Shown in pieces: positions 10,420 through 20,583 of a stretch of DNA of 64,000 bases. The notes under the pieces were generated by a model. It searched no databases. It had not been told where the DNA came from and worked only from the letters and a program-made list of their open reading frames with translations. This DNA is from Coniochaeta sp. PMI_546 (lineage: Eukaryota; Ascomycota; Sordariomycetes; Coniochaetales; Coniochaetaceae), in assembly GCA_021432605.1 (NCBI GenBank), contig MU271145.1, positions 2,418,001 through 2,482,000 of the forward strand, read 5' to 3'. Position 1 is the stretch's first letter. The number at the start of each line of letters is the position of its first letter. The position numbers were made by a program, and so were the translations under genes.

Positions 10420-13104
10420 CTAAAGATGCGCTGGCATGGCGTCGGACTTATCGAAAGCTTTGCTGCAACTTGGACACTTTCGCATCCTATTAGTAATGCG
10501 GTTGTCGACGCACTCGCTGCAGAAGACGTGACCGCATGTCTTTAGTATTGTGTTCTTGAAGTTGATCCGGCAGACAGAGCAAATGACAAGATTCTGAACA
10601 AAAAGTCAGCAAAGACGTACATTCTGCCATATTAGTTGACAGGGATAGAGTGACGCTTACCCTCAACATCTCCTCTTCGCTCGATGAGTTGCTCATGCTC
10701 TTGGTCTTCCAGGTATCGCGCTCTTTCGTGATGTGCTCGACTCGCACCTTCAACTTCTCCGCCTCCGTCTCGTGCTCCATGGCCTGTTGCCGCAACGCGG
10801 CGGCTGCGGCATCCTTGGACTTGACTAGGTTGGTCAGCTCAGATATCTGAGCTTTTGCGGACTCTGCGCGGCGGTTTGCTTCCGTGCTGGCCGCTTCCAA
10901 CTTCTTGTTTTCCGCTGCTATCGCTGCGTTGGACTGCTTGAGGTCAACGAGCTGCTTCTCCAGGTTACTGATGAGCATCCGACTCTGTGCCTCCGACTCC
11001 TTCAGCTGAGAGATGATGTCCGAACTCTTTCCGTTGGACAGGCGGAGGGACCTGATCTCAGCGGTCCTGATGTCCATGTCCTTGCGAGCTGCGAAATACT
11101 TTTGGTCCGCTTTGCTCTTCTCTGCCAGGAGCGTGACCACTCTCTCCTCCAATGTTGTGAAATCCATCACCTTCTTCGAGGCCAGCGCCATAGTCTTCTT
11201 GTATGACTTCTCGAGCAGGGGCATCTCCTTATTGATGGACTCGAAGTCTTTCTCGAGTTTCAAGTACTTCTCCTTTAGCTCTTGGAGAGACAGCGCTTCG
11301 AGATCCTCGCGTGGTTCCGTCATGGTTGTGTCCTCGCTCGGCCGCAAACGTTCCAGCTCCAGCTCCAGCTGCTGGACGCGATCTGAAGTGGCTGCCGTAA
11401 GCTCTTTCAGATGCTCCAACGCTGACCGTTCTTCCTCCTTTAGCTGTTTGAGTGTTGTGTTTTCGCCATATAGCTCGTCGCGAGCAGACCGTATCCTGGT
11501 GAGGTCCTGTTCCTTTGCCTGAATCTGCTCCTCTAGTTCCAAGGTCACAGCTTGTGCTTCTCTCTCCAGCTGGTCCTTGAACGACGTCCGATCGGCCTGC
11601 AGCTTCTCTGCTTCCTCCCTAAGGTGCCTGTTTGTAGCCTCTAGGTTGTTGATGCGCCTTATCAGGTCTTCGTTTTGCATCTTGAACTGCTTGAATACGT
11701 CGGTCCGGGCGTATTCTTCGTCAGTTATGGTGCCCTTTTGCGACTTCAACGTCGAGTTCTCCTCCTGGAGAGATTTTACCTCGGCGAGAGCTGCTGACAA
11801 CTGCTCCTTTTGCTTTGTGACCGCTGCTATCGCCTCTTGATACTGGAGTTGTAGTGCTGCGTGGTTGCCATGGCTGTCGGTTCCTGAAGATCCGTTCTCC
11901 TCTGGAGGGCTCGGGCGTGTCGATGCCTTAGCGAGTGCTTGTTGCTCGAGCTTTTGCACCTGGGAGCTCCTCACTCTGTCCAACTTCCTCTCGGCCTTGA
12001 TGACTTTCAGTAACTCGCTGCTAACTTGTTCTTGAAGCCTCTCATTCTCCGATTTCAGGCGATCGCACTTAACCATGTATTCCTTTTCCTTAGCCAGGGC
12101 TGATTTCAGTTGGGATTCGAGGTCCGCTATTTCAGGTTTGACGTCGCCTCTCGCGGCTGCGAGACGCTTGACGAGCGAGTCGATTCGGCTCTTCAGGGTC
12201 CTGCCTTGGTCAGAGACGTGCTTCTGGAACTCCTTGACCTCTTTGAAGTGTAGGCTAGTCGGAAAGGCGGTGTCTGGAGATGTGGACGTCGAAGAGACAG
12301 CCCCTTCCACTACCAGCTCTATTTCCTGCAGCAACTGCACAACGTTAGCGAGATGTACGCCAGCGCACGCACGGCCGAGCTCACCTGTAGCCACCAGGCA
12401 TCTACGATGCGGAGGTGGTCATCGTAGTCGCTCGACTTTTTCTCTAGTTCTTGCAGGCGAGCTTCCAAGCTGTTCTTCTCCCGCTTGTACTCGAGCATCT
12501 GCCGGTAGATGGCGCCCTTTTGAAATTCCTGAAGATCCAACAGTCAGCCACGTATCGCCTTGCAAGCCATCATCGGGTGTATTGTACAAGTATCGACGCA
12601 AGCGGGATGTGATCTCAGGATTTGATGGAGTGAGGAACATTGATATTGAGCAAGGAAGCGGGCCAGACTCGGGAATCGAACAAGCTGCCGCCAGCAAGCT
12701 GCGCATTAGCAATGATCGAAGAGCATGCTCGGTGGAAGCATGTCAACGCCAAGGGCCAATCAACCACTACATCCATGAAAGCTTTTGATGTATGAGATAT
12801 CGTACATGAGGTGCATCGGTGGCAGGAATGAGATCTTTTTGCATCAAGGCATGCGCGAGTTGTGAATCTTGGACGTCGCGATGACGCAGAAGGGGGATGG
12901 TCGTGTGACTTAACATACCTCAATCCACGCATCTTCGCCTTTATCGCCAGAGTCGTCTCTTGATTTACCAGCGCCGTTGATGTTGAGCCTCTTACTGGGT
13001 GGAGCGAGGTCATCGACAGCGCTCACGGCTGGTCTCTTCCTGTCGTCCATCTTGACGAGGGCGGCAGCACGAGGCACGGCGGAGGGTGAGGTGGCAATCG
13101 GCAT
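10420..13104 (-). CDS. bre1: E3 ubiquitin ligase Bre1 (H2B monoubiquitylation)
   Basis: Four exons on the minus strand: 13104-12919, 12528-12385, 12334-10661 and 10593-10420; 725 aa. The C-terminal exon encodes a canonical C3HC4 RING (CSVC...CGHVFCSEC...CPSC, residues about 673-711) ending DAMPAHL. Before it lies some 500 residues of almost continuous coiled coil. The N-terminus has the family segment MDDRKRP...PPSKR and the AIYRQM-EYKREK motif (residues about 68-83). Bre1 acts with Rad6 in the nucleus to ubiquitylate the H2B C-terminal lysine, which is needed for H3K4/K79 methylation. The first intron is long (390 nt) but joins DAWIE to [11 protein letters not shown] in phase, as in relatives. 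The alternative start MDDRKRP is at 13050; I prefer 13104 (MPIATSPS) because related proteins carry a similar leader. The RING would be missed if the 67-nt last intron were ignored. Confidence 0.95.
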
Positions 13105-14133
13105 GAGAAACACGCGGTCGACGACCGGGCTACGAGCCTGAGGCGGATCAAAGAAGAAAGCCGTAAGCCGGGACCAGCAGTGGAAAATGAAAACCACAGG
13201 AAAAAGAAGCAAACAACTAAAAGAGCCAACGGGTTCTCAGCCAGGTGTCGCCGTGGGAAAAGATAAGAAAAAGAGCATTAGAAAAGGAGCGTAAGATGGT
13301 GGTCGCGGTCGATGGAGAGTGGGAACTTGTGGACAGGGAAAACGGGGAATGATGGGTTTGATTTCGACTTTCGGAGGAGTCCAGGACTCCAGGAGTCAAT
13401 CCAGAAAATTCAAGGCACTCGGGCCACCCGCTAGTCCGTTCTCGGCTTGGCACCAGTGAGTTTGGCCTTCGACTCCCTCCCACTTTCTTTCTTATCACAA
13501 GATAACGCGGTACGGTAGCTGTATGTCCCATGTATACAGAGGTGCATAGCGCTCCTCGGGGACAAAGTGAGTTTCGGCTTTGTCTGGCGGCCCTCGCCAT
13601 CCTTACATAGTAGGCGTACACTCGGGGAGATGAAGAACACGCTAGCAATTGTGAGGTGCAGTTTCGCGGCTATACTCCCTACCTGAAAGCAAGCCTGTAC
13701 AGTAGAAAATGATCAAACGATCACACCATGACGCGATGAGACAATGGGACTATGATTGTTGTCAAAAACAACTGGAATACGAACCCTAAAGGCGAGTGAA
13801 GTATCCAGGACACCTAGGACACCTGCGTCACCATGTCTGAATCCCAACACAGGTGTGTACTGTGGTAGACTGTCCGAGGGGTGTTTGTAGCTGAGCGACC
13901 AGGACTAGTAGGAGTGGAGCATAGGTTTCTGCCACAGTGAATCCTGTGCACCTCCATACACAGTTGCACGGTCATACCCAAAAAAGTTGACGATACAACC
14001 TCCCACTTCGCGTTGTGAAGACAGCCGGCTCGAACCCCGCCACACAACCTGAACTCGGAACATTGACGACGATCACGCGTGCCATCGCGCCGACGCGGTA
14101 ACAGTCGACCAAGTTCAAGTCAATTACCACGGG
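13105..14133. other. divergent promoter region bre1 / bdp1
   Basis: About 1 kb between two divergently transcribed genes. No ORF with recognisable content. A T-rich run on the minus strand near 13980-13990 and a GGTTCGAGCC-like motif (minus, about 14030) were examined as a tRNA gene and rejected. Confidence 0.45.
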
Positions 14134-16143
14134 ATGCTCAAAAAGAAGGGTGGCGCGGGCTTCAAGCCCAAGGCACCTGTCCGCCGCAACGCTGCGGGAC
14201 CATCCTCCCAAGGCCCTGAGAGACAACCCTCCAAGACCCCCGCTCCGCCCTCCGCCAGTCGACAACCGACTCCTGCTTCGGCTCTCTCGCATACACCCGT
14301 TGCCGAATCCAGTACTTCTCTTCCTGACTCCTCCTTCCAGATTGCACCGACCGATGTTACGGTAGACACGGCCTCGACCACTGCCGTTTCAGAGGAGCCA
14401 GCCACAGCTCCGTCCGGGCCTAGGGACAATCAGACGACGCAGACTGCGGTGCATCCGACGACCAGTTCTAATGCCGCCGAGGGAGTTTCCCGTGTGGCGG
14501 CAAACGAGGATGCTACGAATGAATCCGACCCTACGGAAAACACAGACAAGAGCAAGAAGCCAGCTGCCAGTGTCGGGGCCTCTATTCTAACTTCGTCTTC
14601 CTCTCGAAATGACGCCGAGACAGCCATCTCTCAACCACTAGAGTCTGCCACACCAACACATAATGTCACAGAGACTCCGACTACTGGGCCTACAAGGTCA
14701 TCACGAAGGACGGCTGCACATCGTGTTCCACTGCCCACCGCCGCACCTAATGCTTCAGCCGGAGTGTCCGAGCCAAGTACATCGTCAACAGCAGGTCAAG
14801 TCCCTACTCCGGCCTCGTCAACTCCTCAGCCTGCCGAACCGGCGCAGCAAGATGTCACATCAGTACCTACAGCCTCGCCGACCAGACAAGCCGCTACACC
14901 TCCAATCGAGTCCCACATGGACATTCAAGAGAGCATAGAAGCAACTGGCGACGCAGAGGACAACGAGCCGCCTCAGGCGCCGCCAAAGGCCAAGCGCGCG
15001 CCCAGAAAGCGGAAGCCGGCAGCGGAGCCAGCAGAAGTAGACGGAGACGCCGCTCCAGCCCCAAAGAAACCAAGAAAGAAGGCAGCTGCCCCCGCGCCGG
15101 AAGGCGAGAACGCCACAGAGGGCGAGGGCAGTCAACCTCCGGCGGCGAAGAAACGTGCGCGCAAATCCAGAGCTCAATCCTCCCAGAGCGTGGGCGACGG
15201 AGCAGAGACAAGCACCAGCAGCAAGAAAGGCGGCTTCCGGCACCGCTCCCCGACGCCCGAGGACGCAGAGGAGCAAGAAGTCGACCAGCGCCAGGTCAAG
15301 ATGGGCGACCTAGTCAAAGACCTGCGCATCGGCAAGAAGTTCAGTCGCCACGACGAGCTCCTCGAGCGCCAGCGCATGAAGAAGCTCAAGGCCAAGATGG
15401 GCGGCGCGGCCGCCAACGACAACGAGGGAGGAGGAGGAGGAGGGGGCAGCGCCGCCGGCTCCAAGGTCGGCACACCGGTGCCCAGCCAAGAAAACGGCGA
15501 GTCCTCGTCCGCAGCCCCCAAACCCCTGGCCGACGGCGCGCCGCAGTTCCAGATCATCGACGGCCAGATCGTGGTCAACCAGTCCACCCTGCAGTTCGAC
15601 CGACACGCGGCAGCAGCCCGCGAGGCCGGAGATCTCGAGGAGGAGATCGAAGACGACTTCACCCACCACACCACGTCCAACACCTACATGAAGAAGATCC
15701 AGAAGCCCAACCACTGGACCGACATCGAGACGGAGACCTTCTACCGCGGCCTGCGCATGTGGGGCACCGATTTCGCGCTGCTCTGCAAGATGTTCCCCGG
15801 CAAGAACCGGCGCCACATCAAGCTCAAGTTCAACCGCGAGGAGAGGGCGCATCCGGCCAAGGTCAACGCGGCCCTGGTCGGGGAGAAGCAGGTCAGCATC
15901 GATCTCGAGGAGTACAAGAGCCACACCGGGCTGGAGTACAAGAGCGTGGACGAGATCGAGGCCGAGCAGGCGCGGGTCGAGGAGGAGTTTGAGGCCGAGC
16001 AGAGGAGGGCCGAGGAGGAGGCCACCGAGGAGGCGAGGAGGAAGAAGGAGGAGCTGTTCGGCAAGAAGGAGGAGGTGGAGAAGAAGGGACGGGCGAGGGG
16101 CCGCAGGAAGAAGGATGCTGGCGGGTTTGGGCTTGGTGGTTAG
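14134..16143 (+). CDS. bdp1: TFIIIB subunit B'' (Bdp1)
   Basis: Single exon, 669 aa. The N-terminus MLKKKGGAGFKPKAPVRR resembles the basic leader of Bdp1 proteins. A long low-complexity Ser/Thr/Pro/Ala region follows, then basic AT-hook-like blocks (KRAPRKRKPA, KKPRKKAAA). The decisive part is the SANT/Myb-like domain at about 525-575 (NHWTDIETETFYRGLRMWGTDF, then MFPGKNRRHIKLKFNREE). After this comes a Glu-rich helical tail. Bdp1 joins TBP and Brf1 to form TFIIIB, which recruits RNA polymerase III to tRNA, 5S and U6 genes. The family normally spans about 500-700 aa in fungi, so the length fits. The start is the only in-frame ATG that precedes the basic leader. Confidence 0.93.
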   Translation: MLKKKGGAGFKPKAPVRRNAAGPSSQGPERQPSKTPAPPSASRQPTPASALSHTPVAESSTSLPDSSFQIAPTDVTVDTASTTAVSEEPATAPSGPRDNQTTQTAVHPTTSSNAAEGVSRVAANEDATNESDPTENTDKSKKPAASVGASILTSSSSRNDAETAISQPLESATPTHNVTETPTTGPTRSSRRTAAHRVPLPTAAPNASAGVSEPSTSSTAGQVPTPASSTPQPAEPAQQDVTSVPTASPTRQAATPPIESHMDIQESIEATGDAEDNEPPQAPPKAKRAPRKRKPAAEPAEVDGDAAPAPKKPRKKAAAPAPEGENATEGEGSQPPAAKKRARKSRAQSSQSVGDGAETSTSSKKGGFRHRSPTPEDAEEQEVDQRQVKMGDLVKDLRIGKKFSRHDELLERQRMKKLKAKMGGAAANDNEGGGGGGGSAAGSKVGTPVPSQENGESSSAAPKPLADGAPQFQIIDGQIVVNQSTLQFDRHAAAAREAGDLEEEIEDDFTHHTTSNTYMKKIQKPNHWTDIETETFYRGLRMWGTDFALLCKMFPGKNRRHIKLKFNREERAHPAKVNAALVGEKQVSIDLEEYKSHTGLEYKSVDEIEAEQARVEEEFEAEQRRAEEEATEEARRKKEELFGKKEEVEKKGRARGRRKKDAGGFGLGG

Positions 16144-16963
16144 GCTTTGACTTACCTGGTCTTTTTTCGTGCATCGACTCGGCTTTTTCAGGGCGCTGGT
16201 TTATGGACCGGAGGTTGAAGGGTAACTATGCTCTATACCATCTTTCGTTGTGTATGGAGTTATGTAACTATGTCTTGACAGGAACGGTACGGAGTTCTCG
16301 GTGGTATAGATGGAATTGGTCAACCCCAGGGGCGTTGGAATTGCCCTGCAATGGGTTACCAAACAAAGGCGGAACGCAAGTAGTCCAGCCAATAGCTACA
16401 GGTGAACAGCAAGATTAATCGGTGGAAGCCTTGGTCTCCCGCAGTTGGCATATTATTGAAAGTCAACTTTCGTCCGTGTCCTGCTTAACCTAGACAGCTT
16501 GCTAGAACGGCGACAAGCAGGAAACGCAAAGCCCTCGAGACCATCGCCCATGATTGCAAAACACTTGACTTGAGAGCTCATTTGCTGCCCACAAATCTCA
16601 TCGCGATCATCCGATTTCAGCCTGCCAACACTCGAGAAACGAGGCAACAAAGCAAATCTGGTGGTCATCCTCGTTCCGCTCCGTGGTATCGCCATCCTCT
16701 ACCTAGCTAGCTACACGGTACACACGTCCACCCTCAACAAAGGATGCTGACACTCTGGTCCAGGCAAGATAGAGTAAACGAACTCTTTTCTCAAACATCC
16801 TCTCCTTTTTTGCCGAGTCCGCCGAACCCCCCCTCAGCTCCAACCAGAGTGGCACAACTGACACCCGATGTCAAACCAAGCCCACCCTCCGTGAAGTCAA
16901 TCGCTAAAAGTTCAGAGGTGAAACAATCGTAACATGATTGCGGTCGATGCTAGCAGCTCACGC
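16144..16963. other. convergent intergenic region between bdp1 and rad23
   Basis: These 820 bp are the 3' flanks of two genes. Short open frames on both strands have no recognisable product. I see nothing else. Confidence 0.5.
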
Positions 16964-18612
16964 TCACTGAGGAGCATTATCACCCTCGTCGTCATCCGGC
17001 TGGTCGAACAAGAAGTTGGCCGCGAGCTCTTCGTTCTTGTCGCACGCAAAGTACGCCTGCGTAGCCTGCTGGAAGTCGAAACCCAGCCGGCACAGACGTT
17101 CAATGGCATCGCGCTCCTCCTCCGTCACGGCGATAGCATGAGCTCCGGGCGGGAGGGCGGCGTCCTCGTCGCCGCCGGGCTCGCCGAGCAGCTGCAGGAA
17201 CTGGTCCTGGTTCTGGGCGATCAGCTGGGCCAGCTGCGGGTTGCCGGCGCCGAGCTGCTGCAGGATCGGCTCGAGCATCTGCGGCTGCTGCTGGACGACC
17301 TGGCGCAGCTGCTGGAACTGCGGGTTCTGGCGGAGAAAGTCGAGGTTGCCAAGGCCCTGCTCGCGTCCTCCGGCTGCTGCGGCCGCCATGGCTGCGGCTG
17401 CGGCACCGGACCCTCCGCGACCACCTCCCGCGCGGCCGCCTCCGGCTTGTGCGGCAAGGTCAAAGAGGTTGACGTTGTCCTCGTCGTCTCCGCCCATTTG
17501 GTCGTCTTCTCCGGCTGGCTGTGCGGCGGCTTCCTGGGGCGCCGCGCGTGCGGCTTGCTGTTGCTGGATGTTCTCGGGAATGCCCTGCCGAAGACCGTAT
17601 GTTAGCACCTCGAGAGAGAGAGAGAGTCGCGGACTTGGGTACATGTCGCAGGATTCTTACATTGAGGAGGTACTCCACGGCCCGGTCCGGATTGTAGAAC
17701 GCAGCACGCATAGCGGCCTCGATCATAGGTCTCTCGAAGCCCATGGCTTCCATACCTTGAATAGCCTCCTCGCGCTGAGCTCCCATGGTCAGACCAGCAT
17801 CACCACCTGTAGCTGGCGCACCAGCAGATCGGACAGGTGTTGGGGTGGCAGGTGCCGCAGCCGCAGCTGGGGTGCTCTGGGCCGGGGCTGCGGGAGGGGC
17901 AGGCGTAGATGTCGAGGATTGCGCGGCCGGTGTGGCGGGGACTGCGGCTTTCGAGGACTCGGCAGCCGGTGCTGGGGCGGCCTTGGGCTGTTTGTTTCGT
18001 GTCTGGTCAGCAAGACGTTTCATGGTCGAGAAGCTCCGCCCAAAGGGTCCTGCCGTTGGGCTGGGGCTGGGGCTGGGACCAGAGCCAGAACGTACCTTGC
18101 TCACGACACAGACAACGAAGCCCTTCTCCTCGATCTTGTAAGACTCGACGGTATCTTCATTCTTGAGAATCTTGCCTGTGGAACTGTCAGTTCGTGTGTC
18201 ATAGACATGCATGTTGATACTGAAGCTTCAAGGTCGCCTACCAGAGTAGATGAGCTTTTGGGTCTCCGGCGCCCATCCTCGCTCCTCGGAAATCTTCTGC
18301 TTAACAGCGGAAATCTGTCCCATAGTCAGCTGCTGCTCGTCCATAGCTATACATTTTTGTTTTTTTTCGGAATGAAGTTCCTAGGCAAACACAGAGCTCC
18401 CGGCGCAGGGCTGTGGTTGCCCGGCAGGTTGCGGGGGGATGATGTCGACAGCTGTGGCGGGGCAGAGCAAAGACATACCAAGTCGGTAGGCTCGACATCG
18501 AGGGTGAACTTTTGTTGCTTGAGGTCCTAGGCGCGGAGATAATGATTAGCTTGCAGTCGAGGGCTTCCCTAGTCGTCGGTCACCGGGCAAATACCTTGAA
18601 CGTAACCTTCAT
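16964..18612 (-). CDS. rad23: UV excision repair / proteasome shuttle protein Rad23
   Basis: Six exons on the minus strand: 18612-18595 (18 nt), 18526-18479, 18314-18242, 18175-18096, 17987-17661 and 17584-16964; 388 aa. The first four small exons make up the ubiquitin-like domain (MKVTFK, DLKQQKFTLDVEPTDL, ISAVKQKI...TQKLIYSGKIL, about 1-73). Then come a Pro/Ala linker, UBA1 (about 140-182, MGFERPMIEAAMRAAFYNPDRA), the XPC/Rad4-binding STI1-like domain (about 259-317, NPQFQQLRQ...) and UBA2 (about 334-376, ERDAIERLCRLGFD). The domain order UBL-UBA-XPCB-UBA defines Rad23. It stabilises Rad4/XPC in nucleotide excision repair and carries ubiquitylated clients to the proteasome. Intron 5 has a short CT-repeat before its acceptor. 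All splice joins keep frame. Confidence 0.95.
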
Positions 18613-19187
18613 GATGGGCTGTGGGTGACAGCTACAGTGCTGCCGACTGCTTGCTACTGCTGGCTGTTACGAAGTGTGGATGGGGTTTGCAGATGGATGA
18701 CGCTTGAGTAGTCAGGCTGTCAACACAGTGGTTGATGATGCGGGATTCCGGAAAGAAGTGGTGGTGTTGTTTTGTTGGTGGAAGTTGTCAAAAGCGACGA
18801 CGAGGTAAATTCAACCGAGACCCAAAGCATGCGGCCAGTGGCGGAAGGTAACAGCGTGACCTGAGAGAAAGCTTGGAGAGTCAATATTTGAGAGTCCTGC
18901 GCGGCCACTGCAGCTGCCTGGCACCTGAGCTTTGTGGTGACTGGTAACGAACGGAAAGGCGGGGTTCACGGTGAGCGGCCGCCACCGAGACACACATCTA
19001 CACACACCCCCCCATTGGGAAAGTTCACCTGCAGCCATAAGGTACCTAGGGTAAGGTAGTTACCTTACCGTGCCGATGTTGAACCTTCCAAAAGTGAAAG
19101 CCTGTAGAAAAGCCTCCGAGTTTCAGCGACCGCAAAAGAAAAGTCCCTCAACCACGAACTTTTCTTTCGTACAGGAATCCAGATACC
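18613..19187. other. divergent promoter region rad23 / Uma2-like gene
   Basis: 575 bp, containing the palindrome at 19050-19069 (listed separately). No further gene is visible. Confidence 0.5.
19050..19069. promoter_or_regulatory. perfect 9-bp inverted repeat (GGTAAGGTA-gt-TACCTTACC)
   Basis: Two 9-bp arms in perfect inversion around 2 bp, 543 bp or less from the rad23 start and 119 bp before the Uma2-like gene. A dimeric factor could bind it, but no known site was recognised. Related GGTAAGG/CCTTACC words occur elsewhere in the window (about 33680, 43310), so it may simply be a common genomic motif. Confidence 0.4.
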
Positions 19188-20094
19188 ATGGCATCGCCTG
19201 ACCTGTCAGTCTCCACTCCCTCTACGTCGCTGGCTTCGGGTAAGGAGGAGCCGCCGCCGCCGACTATCCAATTCACAAGTATCAAAAAGCTCTGCCAAGT
19301 AATCTATCAGGTCTCGGGGGATTTTCTCATCGTCCAAAGTAAGTATTATTTAGCTTCACCTCTAGGATATCCTATACTAATTATTAGATGTTTCTCCTAC
19401 CGATTTTGAGCAAATCAGCAACCGAGAACGTCGCGGATTTCGCGTACGCCGTTACTATCCCGATAAGAAGCTTCTGATTATCGTCATTCCTACTCAATTA
19501 CATGAAGCACTCCATCTCGGGATCTTCCAGAGAGTTGGCGTTCAACTTGGGCAACGAGCGCCAGCGACGTGGAACCCACTCGGCAGTACTACCTTCCGAT
19601 CACGAGGTCATCCTGGAGGTGATGGTGGTGAAGGTGATTCAGCCGGTGGCCCAGTAACCGCACGTTCTCATAAAGGTGCCTGGCCAACCTTAGTTATCGA
19701 GGCTGGGGTATCCGAATCCTTAGGTGCCCTACAAGCTGATATGAGGTGGTGGTTTTCTGCGTCAGACCACCAGGTCAAAATTGTCGTTCTTGTCAAGTTC
19801 AACCACCTCCGCCAAGAGATTCGTATCGAGAGATGGGAAGAAGAACATCAGACTCGCTCTGGTGCTACAACGACTAGAAGGGCAGCAGCTTCTCCCGCCG
19901 TCCAGCCTGTGATCCAACAAGAGATCAAAATTATACGGGATCTCGCTACCGACTCATACAATGTCACTAGAAGCGCATTGTTACTGAAGTTTCGGCTTCT
20001 CTTCCTACGAGATCCAGGTCCAGGAGAAGGAGACATCGTCATCAGTATCGCAGATTTGCAGGAGTATGCACGGATAGTCTGGAATGCCGTTTGA
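19188..20094 (+). CDS. uncharacterised protein, possible Uma2/PD-(D/E)XK-type fold
   Basis: Proposed exons 19188-19338 and 19412-20094, 277 aa. The intron has a GTAAGT donor and TACTAAT branch. The first AG after the branch (19387-19388) would lead to an early stop, so the acceptor must be the weaker GAG at 19409-19411, which keeps the frame open to the stop at 20094. I do not recognise a named family. The segment WPTLVIEAGVSESLGALQAD, followed by MRWWFSASDHQVKIVVLVK (about 145-185), resembles the core of Uma2-like restriction-endonuclease folds, with E in VIEAG, D in QAD and K in VKIVVL at plausible spacing. This is inference from pattern only. Third-position GC is lower than in neighbouring housekeeping genes. 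The gene begins the gene-poor, accessory-looking stretch. Confidence 0.6.
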
Positions 20095-20583
20095 GACTCC
20101 ATTGTTTGGAAGGAGACCATTTCTCCGTTACATGACTTCTTCAGCTTTAGTATCACCAACCCTTCTAGAACAGGCTAGTTGAGTCCGTCGCTTGGAACGA
20201 AACATCAGACGATACATTAGCATTGTCGACGGCCTCTCACTTCATTCGCGCATCATGTGTATAAGACAACATAAGTCGTGACCTTCTGTCCTATTCTCCA
20301 GTACTATGAGCCCGTGCTCGTCTTTTCCGTATCAACAAGACACAAAAGACGCCAACCTCCGAGCTCTCGCCGCCTGAGAGCAACGCCTCCGCTCCAATAT
20401 AAAAAGGAGATTGTATCGTGCAAGTGGTATCATCCCAGCCAACACACTCCAGGCCCCCGCCCCAGGAACACCGTAAAATCAATGTGGGATCTCGCCCATG
20501 TGGTCGTAACGAGCCATACCAGTCATCTCTCATCTAGAAATCAAGTCACTCCACCACTTGCGTGCTTGACCCAACCCCTACAG
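20095..20583. other. convergent intergenic region
   Basis: 489 bp between two convergent genes. I see no gene, repeat or RNA. Confidence 0.5.

Noticed and set aside
13975-14110. tRNA-like B box (GGTTCGAGCC) on the minus strand followed by a T6 run
   Set aside because: The T-stem has a mismatch, no matching acceptor stem lies at the required distance, and the T run is too far from the B box.
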